Below, one piece after another: positions 1 to 7,900 of a stretch of 11,434 bases of DNA. Below the pieces are notes generated by a model. The model was given only the letters and a program-made list of their open reading frames with translations. It was not told the DNA's origin and ran no database searches. Within the stretch, counting starts at the first letter, position 1. Each line of letters begins with the position of its first letter. Source of the DNA: Terfezia claveryi. Its lineage: Eukaryota; Ascomycota; Pezizomycetes; Pezizales; Pezizaceae. Location of the stretch: assembly GCA_015179025.1 (NCBI GenBank), contig WHUX01000767.1, forward strand, positions 1 through 11,434, in the 5' to 3' direction. Both the position numbers and the translations under genes were made by a program.

Positions 1-275
1 CTGACGTATATTGCTCAACTGGATGACCAGTTTCTCATATAATTCGGTTCAAATTTAACTGAACATACCACGGATTGCTTGGATTAAAGCAATTCATTTT
101 ATGAGAATCAGAGTATGCAAAAATTGATGAGGTATTAACGAATGTAATTCACATTAGTACGCAAGGCAGGGTAAGATTATACAGAAGAATGACGGGGAAT
201 GGACGGAAGGTTAGCCACTAGTAGAACGTAGTTGAGAAATGGTGGTAAGGATTGAGCGGGAAGGAAAAGTTCAAG
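1..275. other. Left-edge flank, no gene seen
   Basis: I see no open frame with coding character, no RNA gene and no clear repeat here. It is moderately AT-rich and runs into the 19-bp minisatellite. Confidence 0.5.
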
Positions 276-377
276 TCCGTGACAGGAGGAGGAATCCGTG
301 ACAGGCGGGGCAATCTATGACAGGAGGACAGATCTATGACAGGAGGATGGATCCGTGACAGGAGGACGGATCCGTGG
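276..377. repeat. 19-bp minisatellite, about 5.4 copies
   Basis: Units start at 276, 295, 314, 333, 352 and 371, an exact 19-bp period. The unit is TCCGTGACAGGAGGAnGGA. The third and fourth copies read TCTATGAC, so they have C to T and G to A changes in the CCG core. The sixth copy is cut off after TCCGTGG. The same TCCGTGACA core forms the 18-bp array at 2198-2298. Confidence 0.93.
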
Positions 378-412
378 TTATGGAATCGTCGCTATTTCTC
401 ACTGTCCTATAG

Positions 413-448
413 TCGTCACGGAATTGCCTCAAGTTGTCACGGAATTGT
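413..448. repeat. Inverted copies of the minisatellite core
   Basis: GTCACGGAATTG occurs at 415 and again at 436, 21 bp apart. Its reverse complement, AATTCCGTGAC, is nearly the GAATCCGTGAC of the array at 276-377. The core therefore occurs in both orientations within 100 bp, as an imperfect inverted repeat around a short unrelated spacer. Confidence 0.7.
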
Positions 449-529
449 CTATTCTGGCAAATTATATTTCACCTAGATTATGAGCTCTTCTAATATTCCA
501 TTTCCTACCATCACAACTTAATATAACCT

Positions 530-552
530 AAAAAAAAAAAAAAAAAAAAAAA
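530..552 (+). repeat. A23 homopolymer tract
   Basis: There are 23 consecutive A residues. It could be simple slippage DNA or the poly(A) tail of an old plus-strand retroposed copy ending here. I found no coding remnant directly upstream that would support the second reading. Confidence 0.85.
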
Positions 553-642
553 TGGAGCTGATCGCAAGATATCTATCCCCCAAATACATAACACAACTCA
601 AAAAAATAACCCTATAGAAAAAGTCAAATGCCCTACTCCTAG

Positions 643-1023
643 CCTCTTCCTTCCGTTCCCTATACATCGTCAGAACGCGATGACAATGTAGGCAATGCCA
701 GCAGTGTAGGTCATGCCGGAGGTGCAAGTGGTGCCGGCGAAGCAGATGGTATCACCGGTGAAGGAGGTGTTGCAGGAGATCGCGAGGCACCAACTGATGC
801 TGGCGAAGGAGGAGTTGCAGGAGATAGTGGGGCACCAACTGATGCCAGTGATCTAGTTGATGGCAAAACTGATGGTGACGGTGAAGATGATGATTCTGAT
901 GATGATGATGATGAGGGTGATGATGGTAATGACGGTGATGATAAGGAGGATGATGAGGAGGATGATGAGGAGGATGATAAGGGCAATGGTAGTACTGGTG
1001 GTGCTTGGGGTGCGGGGCGGTAG
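643..1023 (+). pseudogene. Acidic Gly/Asp/Glu-rich open frame, no start codon
   Basis: The frame is open for 126 codons between TAG (640-642) and TAG (1021-1023), but it has no ATG. The first part is Gly/Ala-rich and contains a 45-bp tandem duplication (757-801 and 802-846) coding for GEGGVAGD..APTDA twice. The second part (about 880-980) is an almost pure Asp/Glu run from GAT/GAG triplets. Acidic tracts of this kind occur in histone chaperones and other nuclear proteins, but no domain supports naming one. The opposite strand is also open (711-1073) and would give a Ser/Pro-rich peptide with an ATG, so strand is uncertain. It lies tail-to-tail with the H3-like relic. It may be an exon, a broken gene or simply low-complexity DNA. 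Confidence 0.35.
885..980. repeat. GAT/GAG triplet-rich low-complexity tract
   Basis: Impure (GAT)n runs are mixed with GAG and GGT. All six frames are dominated by single residues (Asp, Met or Ile on one side, Ser, Ile or His on the other), so ORFs found here need caution. Confidence 0.85.
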
Positions 1024-1167
1024 GTCACATTACCTCCAGATAGCCGATTGGCTTCCACCTGACGCCCCAACACTACATCCCTTCATAGAATTATTTGGTG
1101 TGGTGGGTTTTGGTCTCCCCTCTGTGTTGCATATAGGTTGATTGCTATTCCATATACCTGGTTAGTC

Positions 1168-1640
1168 TCACCCTGATCTTCTCACGATATATGCTTTATT
1201 ACTTGTCAAAAATTCATGGAGGTATGCCTCCGTAGCCTCTTGGAGGGCATTTATTACTATGATACCAATTCTCTCCACATTTGTCCACCCACCGAGTATC
1301 ATAGGATAACTGTTGAATTCAGTGTTCATATCCTGTACAATCTCTCAACATAACCGTCGGAATGCAGTCTTCGGAATGATTAATTGACTGCTAGCCTGTT
1401 GTCTCTGAATTTGTCTAATAATTGCCACTGACAGCAAACTTAGCATTCCAAGTTCAAATTGAATTGGGGGGAGTTGTTATGCCGATCCACCCTTCTCTTT
1501 CGTGGGACTACCCTTTTCTTTTTGGGGAGTACCCTTTTCTTTTTGGGGAGTACCCCTCTCTTTTTTGTGACCACTGTAGGTACTCTCGCAGGGGGTACTA
1601 TCATCTTGACATTTCTAGCTCGTTGTTTCGTTCCGGCCAT
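1168..1640 (-). pseudogene. Decayed histone H3-like gene with repeated basic tail
   Basis: The minus-strand ATG at 1640 opens with MAGTKQRARN, close to the canonical H3 start MARTKQTARK. Lys9 is replaced by Asn and Arg2 by Gly. A very basic tail follows with four 7-residue units (VLPKKKR type), and that frame stops at 1438-1440. The next part is in another frame, from about 1446 down to TGA 1168-1170, and carries a histone-fold signature: QLIIPKTAFRRLC, stop, EIVQDM, and later NALQEATEAYL. In H3 the matching segments are [20 protein letters not shown] and MALQEASEAYL. A frame change in or near the C6 run around 1470 and the TGA at 1345-1347 (at the Arg of LVREI, a CGA to TGA change) break it. 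About 14 extra residues sit before ALQEA, as in a long loop 1 or an unspliced mini-intron, and the C-terminal helix is not recognisable. A TATATATA lies about 100 bp upstream (1741-1748). Centromeric or other H3 variant origin is possible. H3 ancestry itself looks firm by eye. Confidence 0.8.
1489..1572 (-). repeat. 21-bp tandem repeat coding the basic tail
   Basis: Four 21-bp units lie at 1489, 1510, 1531 and 1552; the middle two are identical. Read on the minus strand in the frame of the H3-like start, they encode a basic heptad with Val at the front and Lys/Arg at the end. The period is a multiple of three, so the expansion kept the frame, which suggests it grew while the gene was still coding. 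Confidence 0.9.
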
Positions 1641-1913
1641 TACATCTGTGTATTCGGGAGTACAAAAGAGTAAGTGTAATATCCACTGACTGAAGGTTAC
1701 AAATCGAAGGATCTGAGGTTTGGGACAGTAAGTTTGCTTGTATATATATGTTCCCGAGGGCACGAAGTAGACGATAAATCTACTGATCTCAAGCATTGAG
1801 ATCTATAACAAAGTATAATTCATTGTTTCTGCATCCCTATCTGTTAGCTCACTCATAACAAAGGGAGTAACAAAAAAACGTTACCTTAGTGTTACGCCAT
1901 ATTAGCCTGTTTA
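1641..1913. other. Intergenic, no gene seen
   Basis: There is no convincing coding frame. It contains the possible TATA box above and a small inverted repeat, GTAAC-AAAAAAAC-GTTAC, at 1866-1883, followed by GTGTTACGCC. Confidence 0.5.
1741..1748 (-). promoter_or_regulatory. Possible TATA box of the H3-like gene
   Basis: TATATATA lies about 100 bp upstream of the minus-strand ATG at 1640. Only the position supports this. The neighbouring bases are AT-rich, so chance is possible. Confidence 0.3.
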
Positions 1914-2112
1914 TATCAAAAAAAACACACAAGGAAAATACCCCGTAGAGATACATATAATTCTAAAACAAATACCCCCTAGCATGCTCAGTTGACATCA
2001 AAAAAATACTCAAAGAAAATATCTCTCGCATATGCCGTAGACATCCAAAAACAATACAAAAACGAAATACCCCTTGCTTCAGGCTGTAGTCATCCAACAA
2101 TCATACAAGCAA
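1914..2112. repeat. Degenerate A-rich repeat, about 46-49 bp units
   Basis: Units begin with CATC followed by A-rich sequence and then AAATACCCC-like blocks, with clear starts at 1996, 2042 and 2091. One or two more diverged units lie at 1914-1995. The blocks AATACCCCGTAG, AATACCCCCTAGC and AATACCCCTTGC recur. Unit boundaries are approximate because the copies differ strongly. Confidence 0.5.
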
Positions 2113-2197
2113 AGACGCAATAAAATACACAATTAAACATAAAAGTAGTAGATACAATTAAACCTCAGAAAATTGTTAACAAACGACCATTCACGGC

Positions 2198-2298
2198 ATC
2201 TGTAATAAGTTCTCCATCCGTGACAAGTTTTCCATCCATGACAAGTTTTACATCCGTGATAAGTTTTCTATCCGTGACATGTTTTCCATCCGTGACAC
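2198..2298. repeat. 18-bp minisatellite, about 5.6 copies
   Basis: Units start at 2198, 2216, 2234, 2252, 2270 and 2288, an exact 18-bp period with consensus ATCCGTGACAAGTTTTCC. The array ends about 30 bp before the retrotransposon insertion point. It shares the core ATCCGTGACA with the 19-bp array at 276-377, but the rest of the unit differs. Confidence 0.93.
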
Positions 2299-2327
2299 TA
2301 AAAAGAAATCCAAATTAGTTCCTATTC

Positions 2328-2332
2328 TCCTG
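2328..2332. other. Left target-site duplication, TCCTG
   Basis: TCCTG here matches TCCTG at 8185-8189 on the other side of the element. A 5-bp duplication is usual for Ty3/gypsy integration. The TG at 2331-2332 could also belong to a TG-starting LTR end, so the boundary is ambiguous by two bases. Confidence 0.65.
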
Positions 2333-2800
2333 TAACAGCGTAAGTCGTTGGCTGTGGCTATAACTAAAGATGTGACTCCAAGGAGCGCATGAAGATGAGA
2401 CTATAACTGTAGATTGAAGTATCAAGACAAAAGGCAGAGTCTGTATTACCAAGGTTATAATACAAGACGTTGCGTAAGGAACAAGAACAAGAAATGACAA
2501 TTACGGCTTCCTATATACACGATTGCCGTGGCCAAAGGAGTGGCGCCCGACTAACTTGACGTCACCTGCGATCGTAGGTGATACTCCGCGATCCACCTCT
2601 CTAATCCCTTCTAGTATTAAGACACTCCGAACAAGTCTGTTCGGGTGTCAAATACTAGGCTGACACTCGAACAAGCCTGTTCTGGTGTCAAATACCATGC
2701 TGACACTCGAACAAGCCTGTTCAGGTGTCAAATACACGCTGACACTCGAACAAGCCTGTTCGAGTATCAAATACCTCGCAAGTAAATTAACGCCATGACA
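2333..2800 (-). repeat. 3' LTR of the chromovirus
   Basis: It aligns along its whole length with 7723-8184. On the minus strand it starts TGTCATGGCG, directly after the polypurine tract, and ends CGCTGTTA (or CGCTGTTACA). It has U3 hairpin repeats at 2621-2775, a TATATAG at 2511-2518 and the priming-complement sequence at 2468-2476. CpG sites at several positions are TpG or CpA here but intact in the other LTR. Confidence 0.93.
2621..2775. repeat. Four tandem U3 hairpin units, left LTR
   Basis: Units start at 2621, 2662, 2702 and 2741 (periods 41, 40, 39). Each is itself an inverted repeat of the form GACACTCGAACA-loop-TGTTCGAGTGTC followed by AAATAC and a short spacer. Mismatches in individual arms show drift. 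On the minus strand they lie upstream of the TATA box, the place of enhancer repeats in many LTRs. Confidence 0.9.
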
Positions 2801-2813
2801 ATATCCCCTCCTT
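2801..2813 (-). other. Polypurine tract
   Basis: On the minus strand AAGGAGGGGATAT abuts the 3' LTR start TGTCATGG. This is the expected primer site for plus-strand DNA synthesis in reverse transcription. Confidence 0.8.
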
Positions 2814-2834
2814 ACAGCCGAAGTCCCTTGAGGC

Positions 2835-3060
2835 TTAGTCTTCGTCTTCCAGCAATGGTCCTAGTTTGCTCAGATTTCGCCTGTGGAAGTCATCAATAGC
2901 CTTGTGTTTGTTGATGTTTGTTGCCGGTTCCCAGTCTGGTCTTTCGAACCCTACCCATTTCACTAAGTACTCTAATTTCTTCCTCCGAGGACGAGAATCC
3001 AAGATTTCTTCCACATGCCACTCTTCCTCATTATCAACTATCACTGGTAGAGGTGGTGGG
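2835..3060 (-). pseudogene. Chromodomain at the end of pol
   Basis: The peptide EWHVEEILDS..KKLEYLVKWVGF..DWEP has the layout of HP1-type chromodomains. In place of the three cage aromatics it has Trp (EWHVEE), Trp (VKWVGF) and Phe three residues later. In chromoviruses this domain follows integrase and is thought to steer insertion toward methylated H3 chromatin. It ends in a natural-looking stop at 2835-2837, close to the polypurine tract. A frameshift near 3041-3060 separates it from the integrase tail; the upstream bases in this frame continue as a Pro-rich linker. This domain itself looks undamaged. Confidence 0.9.
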
Positions 3061-3531
3061 TTGTATTGCCCAGGTAGGGGATTATTATTTGCCGGGTCGA
3101 GAAGTGAAACATGCTGGCTCGATAATAGTGCACACTAGCGGGGAAGTCGAGCTCGTATATATAGGGGGATATGACCTTTGTGATCTTGTAGGGGCCAATC
3201 CGTTTATGGTCGAGCTTTCTACTTGGCCGTTGTGTTGTAATGTGCTGGCTATTAAACCAAACCAGATCTCCCTCCTTGAATACTAGAGCATTATCTCGTC
3301 CTTTGTCTGCTTGCTCCTGTTGCCGTACCTGTGCCCTAGCCATCTCGTTTTGTAAGTGTTCCGTTATTTCCTTGATCTTCCGGGCCACCTCTATAGTACT
3401 CCGCTCATCAGGTCGTATGAGCTTCTCCTCGAAATCAAATTGCTACAGTGGGTCATGACCATAATTGCAAAGAAGGGAGATAACCCAGTTGTTTCAGAAG
3501 CTTGATTATTAGCTACAAACTCGGCGAGATG
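3041..3531 (-). pseudogene. Integrase C-terminal region, GPY/F module
   Basis: From 3388 downward there is an open frame with ARKIKEITEHLQNEMARAQ, then DLVWFNSQHI and KLDHKRIGPYKITKVISPY. This is the GPY/F module found after the catalytic core of Ty3/gypsy integrases. The stretch 3389-3531 joins it to the core through HLAEFVANNQASETTG..SPFFA, but in a frame with stop codons at 3532-3534 and near 3395. Function in this copy is therefore lost. The C-terminal end shifts into another frame before the chromodomain. Confidence 0.88.
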
Positions 3532-4527
3532 CTACCAGTTCTCCCAGTCATCCTGCAAATAATTAACATAAACCCGTAAATATTGTTCTAGAGTGGCATT
3601 GACTCGTTCGGTCTGGCCGTCAGTTTGAGGGTGAAACGGTGTGGACAGGAGAGATTGAATCTTAAGCACTTGACAGAGAGCTTTCCAAAAGTGAGAGATG
3701 AATTGAGGCCCACGGTCTGATACAATTGTTCTAGGAAGACTATAGAGGCGGAAGATATGCCGAGCATATAGATCTGCTAATTGCTCTGCAGTAGTGGTAT
3801 CATGACAGGGAATAAAGTGCCGCATTTTAGTTAGTCGATATACTACTACCAAAATTGCATTGTATCCATTTGACCAGGGTAACCCAATAATGAAATCCAT
3901 GGAGATATCCTGCCAAGCGCCTTGGGGAATTGCGAGTGGTCGAAGAATACCGTATGGGGCATGTCGCGTCGTTCGAGCACGTTGGCAGGGGTGACAGTTG
4001 CGTACATACTGATCAACATCCTTATACATTTTTGGCCAATAATATTGTCGCGAGATGAGCTCAAGCGTCTTGGATCGCCCTGGATGCCCCGCTGCTGGGA
4101 TATCGTGATGGTCCTGGATTAGACGTAACTTTAGAGGCATATAATTTGGTACATATATCTGCCTACGATATTTTAGCTTTCCATTATCCTCTTCATATTC
4201 GGCTAGCGAGATGTCCTTAGATCGCTTCTCTCCTTGTTGCAGCTTAACTAATATCTTCCTTGGCAGTGGATCAACTTCAAAACCTCTATTAAACAAGTCT
4301 TCTAGTCCTAGCTCTTGTACTGTCACATTGATTGTTAAATTGTGAGGTTTGAGAACGACTTGATTTTGAAACCTTATACGTTCATCTCCTTCCTTTGGAA
4401 GGTCTCCTGACCTTCTTGTTAATGCATCTGGTTTTCCCCCTGCTTTACCTGGACGGTAAACTATCTTGAAGTTAAAGCGGGAGAGAAATTCTGACCATCG
4501 AGCTTGCCGGCGGTTGAGGAACTTTGT
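3532..4527 (-). pseudogene. Integrase zinc-binding domain and catalytic core
   Basis: The longest intact piece is 264 codons from 4326. It contains an HHCC-type zinc motif (His74, His81, Cys111, Cys114) and the retroviral-type core with D144 (MDFIIGLP), D204 (VSDRGPQF) and E240 (QTERVN), which is exactly D-x35-E. A Tyr replaces the usual Asp in VVVDRLTKM. The frame continues upstream from 4326 to 4527 ([33 protein letters not shown]), the linker after RNase H. It is cut at both ends by nonsense codons: TAA 4528-4530 and TAG 3532-3534. The enzyme joins element DNA to the genome in the nucleus. Family assignment is secure; activity is not expected. Confidence 0.95.
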
Positions 4528-4855
4528 TTACATAAAGTATTCTAGATTTTTGTGATCTGAGAGTACTTTAATTGGATGGGGAGTGGATTCCAATTCAGCT
4601 CGCCATTCTTCGAAGCATCGGATAATAGCCATTAATTCCTTGTCATAAATCTCATAGTTGCATTCAGTTGGTGAGTGCTTCTTAGAGAAATAAGCAACAG
4701 GGTGAAGTATATTATTATCATCATATTGCAAAGAATTCCAGCAGAAACGTAGTCTGATGCATCTGTTTCTACTATAATTTCATGGTCTGGATCAAAATGC
4801 TGAAGAACGGGAGCGGAAGTAAACGCTGTTTTAAGGTTTTGGAATGCCTTCTGGC
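4528..4855 (-). pseudogene. RNase H domain of pol
   Basis: Two frames together carry the domain. The first (about 4855-4735) has [22 protein letters not shown] and VETDASDY, which holds the first catalytic Asp. After a frameshift near 4735, the second (4731-4528) has [26 protein letters not shown] (catalytic Glu) and [12 protein letters not shown] (catalytic Asp). It ends at TAA 4528-4530 in the middle of the usual EYFMTTK sequence, a premature stop. RNase H removes the RNA strand during reverse transcription. Confidence 0.93.
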
Positions 4856-5700
4856 ATTCTTCGCTTCCAATGCCAGGTTGTATTTTTTTTTGTTAGTTTC
4901 ATGATAGAGGCTACAATCTTGTAGAAGTCTTTGATAAACCGGCGATAAAAATTGGCGAATCCTAGAAAAGCACAAGCATCATGAAGGTTAATTGGGGATT
5001 CCCAGTCTATTACTGCCTTAACTTTAGTTAAATCCATTTGTATCCCTTCTGCTGAGATAATCATGCCCAGGTAGTGGACCGTGGTCTTATGAAATTCACA
5101 CTTTTCGGGTTTTAGGTAGAGTCCGGCTTTTTGGAGAGCTTGCAATACCTTGGTAACATGTGTTCGGTGTTCTTCGAGGGTATCGCTATATATTAAAATG
5201 TCATCAAGATAAGCCGTACAGAAATTGTTAAGGAAGGGATGGAGAACATCATTAATAAAATGTTGGAAGTTGGCAGGAGCATTTGTGAGGCCAAAAGGCA
5301 TAACTAAGGTCTCGTATAAGCCATAACGAGTTCGGAACGCTGTTTTCCTATTCCTCTCCTTCTGCCATCCGGATGAGGTTGTAGGCGCTTCTAATATCAA
5401 GAGCCGTATAGTATCGTGCCTTAGAAAGTCTAGTCAAAGTCTCTCGTATAAGGGGTAGTGGGTATCGGTTCTTGATAGTACCACCATTAAGACCATGATA
5501 ATCTACACAAAGACGCAAGGACCCATCTTTCTTCTTAACAAATAAGATGGGTGCACCTGCGGGAGATGAAGAGGCACGAATAAATCCTTTGGACAGGTTT
5601 TCTTCCAGCCATACTTTAAGAGCCTCTAACTCTGGTTTTGATAGGGAGTATAGAGGTCCAAAAGGGGGACTAAATCCTTCTTTAAGATGAATTTAATGGT
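4831..5700 (-). pseudogene. Reverse transcriptase domain of pol
   Basis: The upstream frame (about 5690-5350) reads [38 protein letters not shown] and [16 protein letters not shown] (motif A with its Asp), ending at a TAG near 5350. The downstream frame (from about 5360 to 4831) has TAFRTRYGLYETLVMPFGL, TNAPANFQHFIN, AYLDDILIY (the YxDD active site, codons 5211-5200) and FLGFANFYRRFI. The two overlap at one frameshift. VDYHGLN has His where VDYRGLN is usual, a CGT to CAT change at CpG. This enzyme copies the element RNA into DNA. Every catalytic Asp is still present, yet the copy is split. Confidence 0.95.
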
Positions 5701-6100
5701 TGTAAGGTCGATGGGGGGAAGGATTTCCGCAATAGCCTTCTTAAATAATGGGAGAAATTCGTGGTATTCAGAAGGCACTAATTCCTTGATCTTATCCTCC
5801 TCCGTCTTAGTTGTTGTTCAGGATCTTTTAAAGCCATATTAAGTCGTAGATAGTTGTCTGAAAGGCTGTTTCCACCTGCTTTGCTTTTTTAACTAGGCGA
5901 CTAAAGGTTGATCCTGCAATGAGGGCAATTCGAGGGTTTTCTGGAACTGGAATTGAGATACCCTTTATGGTCGAGGGTTTTTCACAACAATGGTGGAGGC
6001 AAAAATCAGAGTCGAAAGTAATAGTGTTCTTAGCGAAACGGATATTCACATCATGACGTCGTAGCCATGGAAGTCCTAATACTATGGGTAGTGGCCTAGT
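5701..6100 (-). pseudogene. Protease-RT connector region
   Basis: The frame from about 6100 to 5828 reads GLPWLRRHDVNIRFAKNTI, the normal end of a gypsy protease domain (the ILG..WL motif), then a linker down to TTIYDLIWL and a stop. A different frame continues with LVPSEYHEFLPLFKKAIAE and LPP, the usual lead-in to RT. At least two frameshifts lie here (near 6090 and 5830-5690). No independent function is implied. Confidence 0.75.
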
Positions 6101-6410
6101 TTGGTAATAAACAGTGGGAGTTCCTCTTGGTGCTGATCAATTATTAGCTTTAGCTTGCTAATGTGTGTGATTGTCCCTGACTCGATTGGTCGCCCATCAA
6201 TGACTTCTAGTGTTCGGGGATTATTGAGTTTATAAAGGGGGAGTTGATAATGGCTTGCAAATTCCTGGTCTATAAATGCATAACCCGTTGCTCCGCAGTC
6301 TATCAGGGCATGAGTAAGGATTCTGGAACCATTGTCATTTAATTCGCAACTAACTACAAGGTGATTCCCATCCAAAAACTCTTCCTCCGAAGACTGCAAA
6401 GACGAACTGG
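6082..6410 (-). pseudogene. Retropepsin-type aspartic protease
   Basis: The peptide contains LTHALIDCGATGYAFID, the D-x-G-A-T active-site loop of retroviral-type proteases (Asp codon at 6300-6298). The beta-rich spacing after it (NPRTLEVIDGRPIESG, ITHISKLKL) is typical of fungal gypsy elements. It normally cuts the Gag-Pol polyprotein. The frame ends at GHYP then TAG just before the ILG motif, which is present in the next frame. Confidence 0.88.
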
Positions 6411-6526
6411 AAATGCTTAAAGAGTCCAGAAATTTATTCTGCCTCAGCTCAGTGCCATCCCTCTGAGGTGAGGCTACTCTTTTGCCTGTTCCCCAACTTC
6501 TAGTCCCTTATTCGTGGTTTCCATAA

Positions 6527-7678
6527 CTATTTCGGCAGCTTGTAGAGTACGTTTTTGTACGTGTGGGCAAGTTCTGACTCCATTCCCATTCCTCCACAAT
6601 AATAGCACTTCCTTCAGCCATTCTCTTTGCTTTTTCCTCCGGAGATATCTTCTTCCTTCCTGCAGACAAATCCATGGGCCCAGGGTGAGTACCCGTGGCT
6701 GTCGAGGTAGAGGGAGTTTGAACTATTTGGGGGTTAACTGGAGCGGAGTGGTAGGGCGTGATATCATTCGGGCATTGGTCCAACACGATTACACATTTGG
6801 GTTTGTAGCGCGCGGCGACGAGTATCTAGCCTTTGGCAGACTTCCACATACTCGTTAAACTCCATGGGCTCAGGATGTATGGCGAGGAGATCTTGTTGTA
6901 GTTGGTAGGAAAGTCCGCACTTTAGAGCTGCCAACTTAGCCGTATTACCCCAACTCGTTTCAGCTGCATATCGTTGGAATTCGGCAAAATAAGCAGCGAA
7001 CTCCCTGGCCCCCTGAATCATCGTTTGTAGTTTGTACTCTGCGTTGGCTACTCGATTTGGATCGCCGAACACATTTTCGAGAATGGTAATAAGTGCTGCT
7101 AGGTTGGTTAAGTTCACCGTATCGTTTTCAATGTAAGGGTAACCTGATCTAGGGCATCCTCAGCTAAGGAATTTACTGCTAGTCGAAGTTTTGCTTGTTT
7201 ATCACTATAAGTAGCAGCCTTTAGTCGTAGTTGGGTGAGGAAAGGACGCAGCTTATTTCGGTCTTTTCCAGAGAATTTTCTGGGTTGGGTATCTTCTCTG
7301 AACACCCCCTCCTTCTCCTGGTTGTAACCGAGCCAAAGTCACATTGATAGTCCTCATGTCTTCCAACTGCGTTCGAAGCTTATTAATCACTGTCTCTTGA
7401 GTAGTTACTTCATTTCGTAACTCTTGAGTGGCTATGCGTAAGGTTGTATCTTCTTGTTGCCGTGCCGTGAGTTGATTCATTAAGTTCGTTACTTGGGTTC
7501 GTAATCTTACGACATCTTGTCGTCGGTCTGGTAGCCCTAATAGCTGATCTAATAGGGTAATAGTTTCATTGAGTATTCCGGTGTAATCCTGGTTTGCTGA
7601 ATTCAACGCAGTTCGCAAACGAGGAACTAGGTCGACAATAGTGGCGGCAATTCAACAACGGGCTGAGTCATTGTTCAT
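6527..7678 (-). pseudogene. Gag of the chromovirus
   Basis: The best start is ATG 7678 (MNNDSAR), 43 bases after the LTR, but TGA occurs at codon 9 (7654-7652). The same frame continues with a long coiled-coil-like segment (RQDVVRLRTQVTNLMNQL, TLRIATQELRNEV). A frameshift at a G-run near 7310 leads to REDTQPRKFSGKDRNKL, the start of the capsid-like core, and another near 7125 leads to FGDPNRVANAEYKLQTM, REFAAYFAEFQRYA and LAALKCGLSYQLQ. A further shift leads to THPGPMDLSAG. A zinc-knuckle relic follows: CYYCGGMG (codons 6607-6596), with the expected His and last Cys missing. That frame stops at 6527. Gag packages the RNA in virus-like particles. Confidence 0.9.
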
Positions 7679-7708
7679 AGCTAGGGGTTGCGCTCAGTGG
7701 AGTGTATC

Positions 7709-7718
7709 AACGCAACGT
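7709..7718 (-). promoter_or_regulatory. Putative self-priming primer-binding site
   Basis: On the minus strand, just after the 5' LTR, the RNA reads ACGTTGCGTT. Its complement AACGCAACGT is present, with one mismatch each, in the LTRs (2468-2476 and 7858-7867), about 34 bases after the TATA box, where transcription would start. No tRNA 3'-end complement (TGG...) is seen. Tf1/sushi chromoviruses prime with their own mRNA 5' end in this way. Confidence 0.6.
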
Positions 7719-7857
7719 AGTGTAACGGCGTAAGTCGTTAGCTGTGGCTATAACTAAAGACGTGACTACAAGGAGCGCACGAAGACGAGACTATAACTGT
7801 AGGTTGAAGTATCAAGATAAAAGGCAGAGTCTGTATTACCAAGGTTATAATACAAGA

Positions 7858-7867
7858 CGTTACGTTA
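7858..7867 (-). promoter_or_regulatory. LTR sequence complementary to the priming site
   Basis: Minus-strand AACGTAACGT pairs with the ACGTTGCGTT at 7718-7709 at nine of ten positions. The homologous left-LTR bases (2468-2476) pair perfectly over nine, and the single mismatches differ between LTRs. The LTR ancestor was therefore probably fully complementary. Confidence 0.55.
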
Positions 7868-7900
7868 GGAACAAGAACAAGAAACGACAATTACGGCTTC

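Noticed and set aside
276..377. CRISPR-like array
   Set aside because: The repeat is a contiguous 19-bp tandem array with no unique spacers, and the sequence context is eukaryotic.
711..1073. Ser/Pro-rich 120-codon ORF on the minus strand
   Set aside because: It is the reverse of the acidic tract. It cannot be excluded, but poly-Ser from (GAT/GAG)n is expected by chance, so it is noted only as the alternative strand.
857..1141. Met-rich 94-codon ORF on the plus strand
   Set aside because: It is the GAT repeat read in the ATG frame (poly-Met) and has no plausible protein character.
1168..1470. Intron joining the two frames of the H3-like gene, or an intron in the long loop 1
   Set aside because: GCTAAG...CAG before 1421 resembles a branch point and acceptor, and GTTATC...CATAG could be a 54-bp intron. 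However, I found no donor in the right phase for the first, and the second would make the loop too short. A frameshift is simpler.
1440..1796. Longer 118-codon ORF starting at 1796
   Set aside because: The first 52 codons before MAGTKQ have no H3-like or coding character and overlap the TATA-like promoter position.
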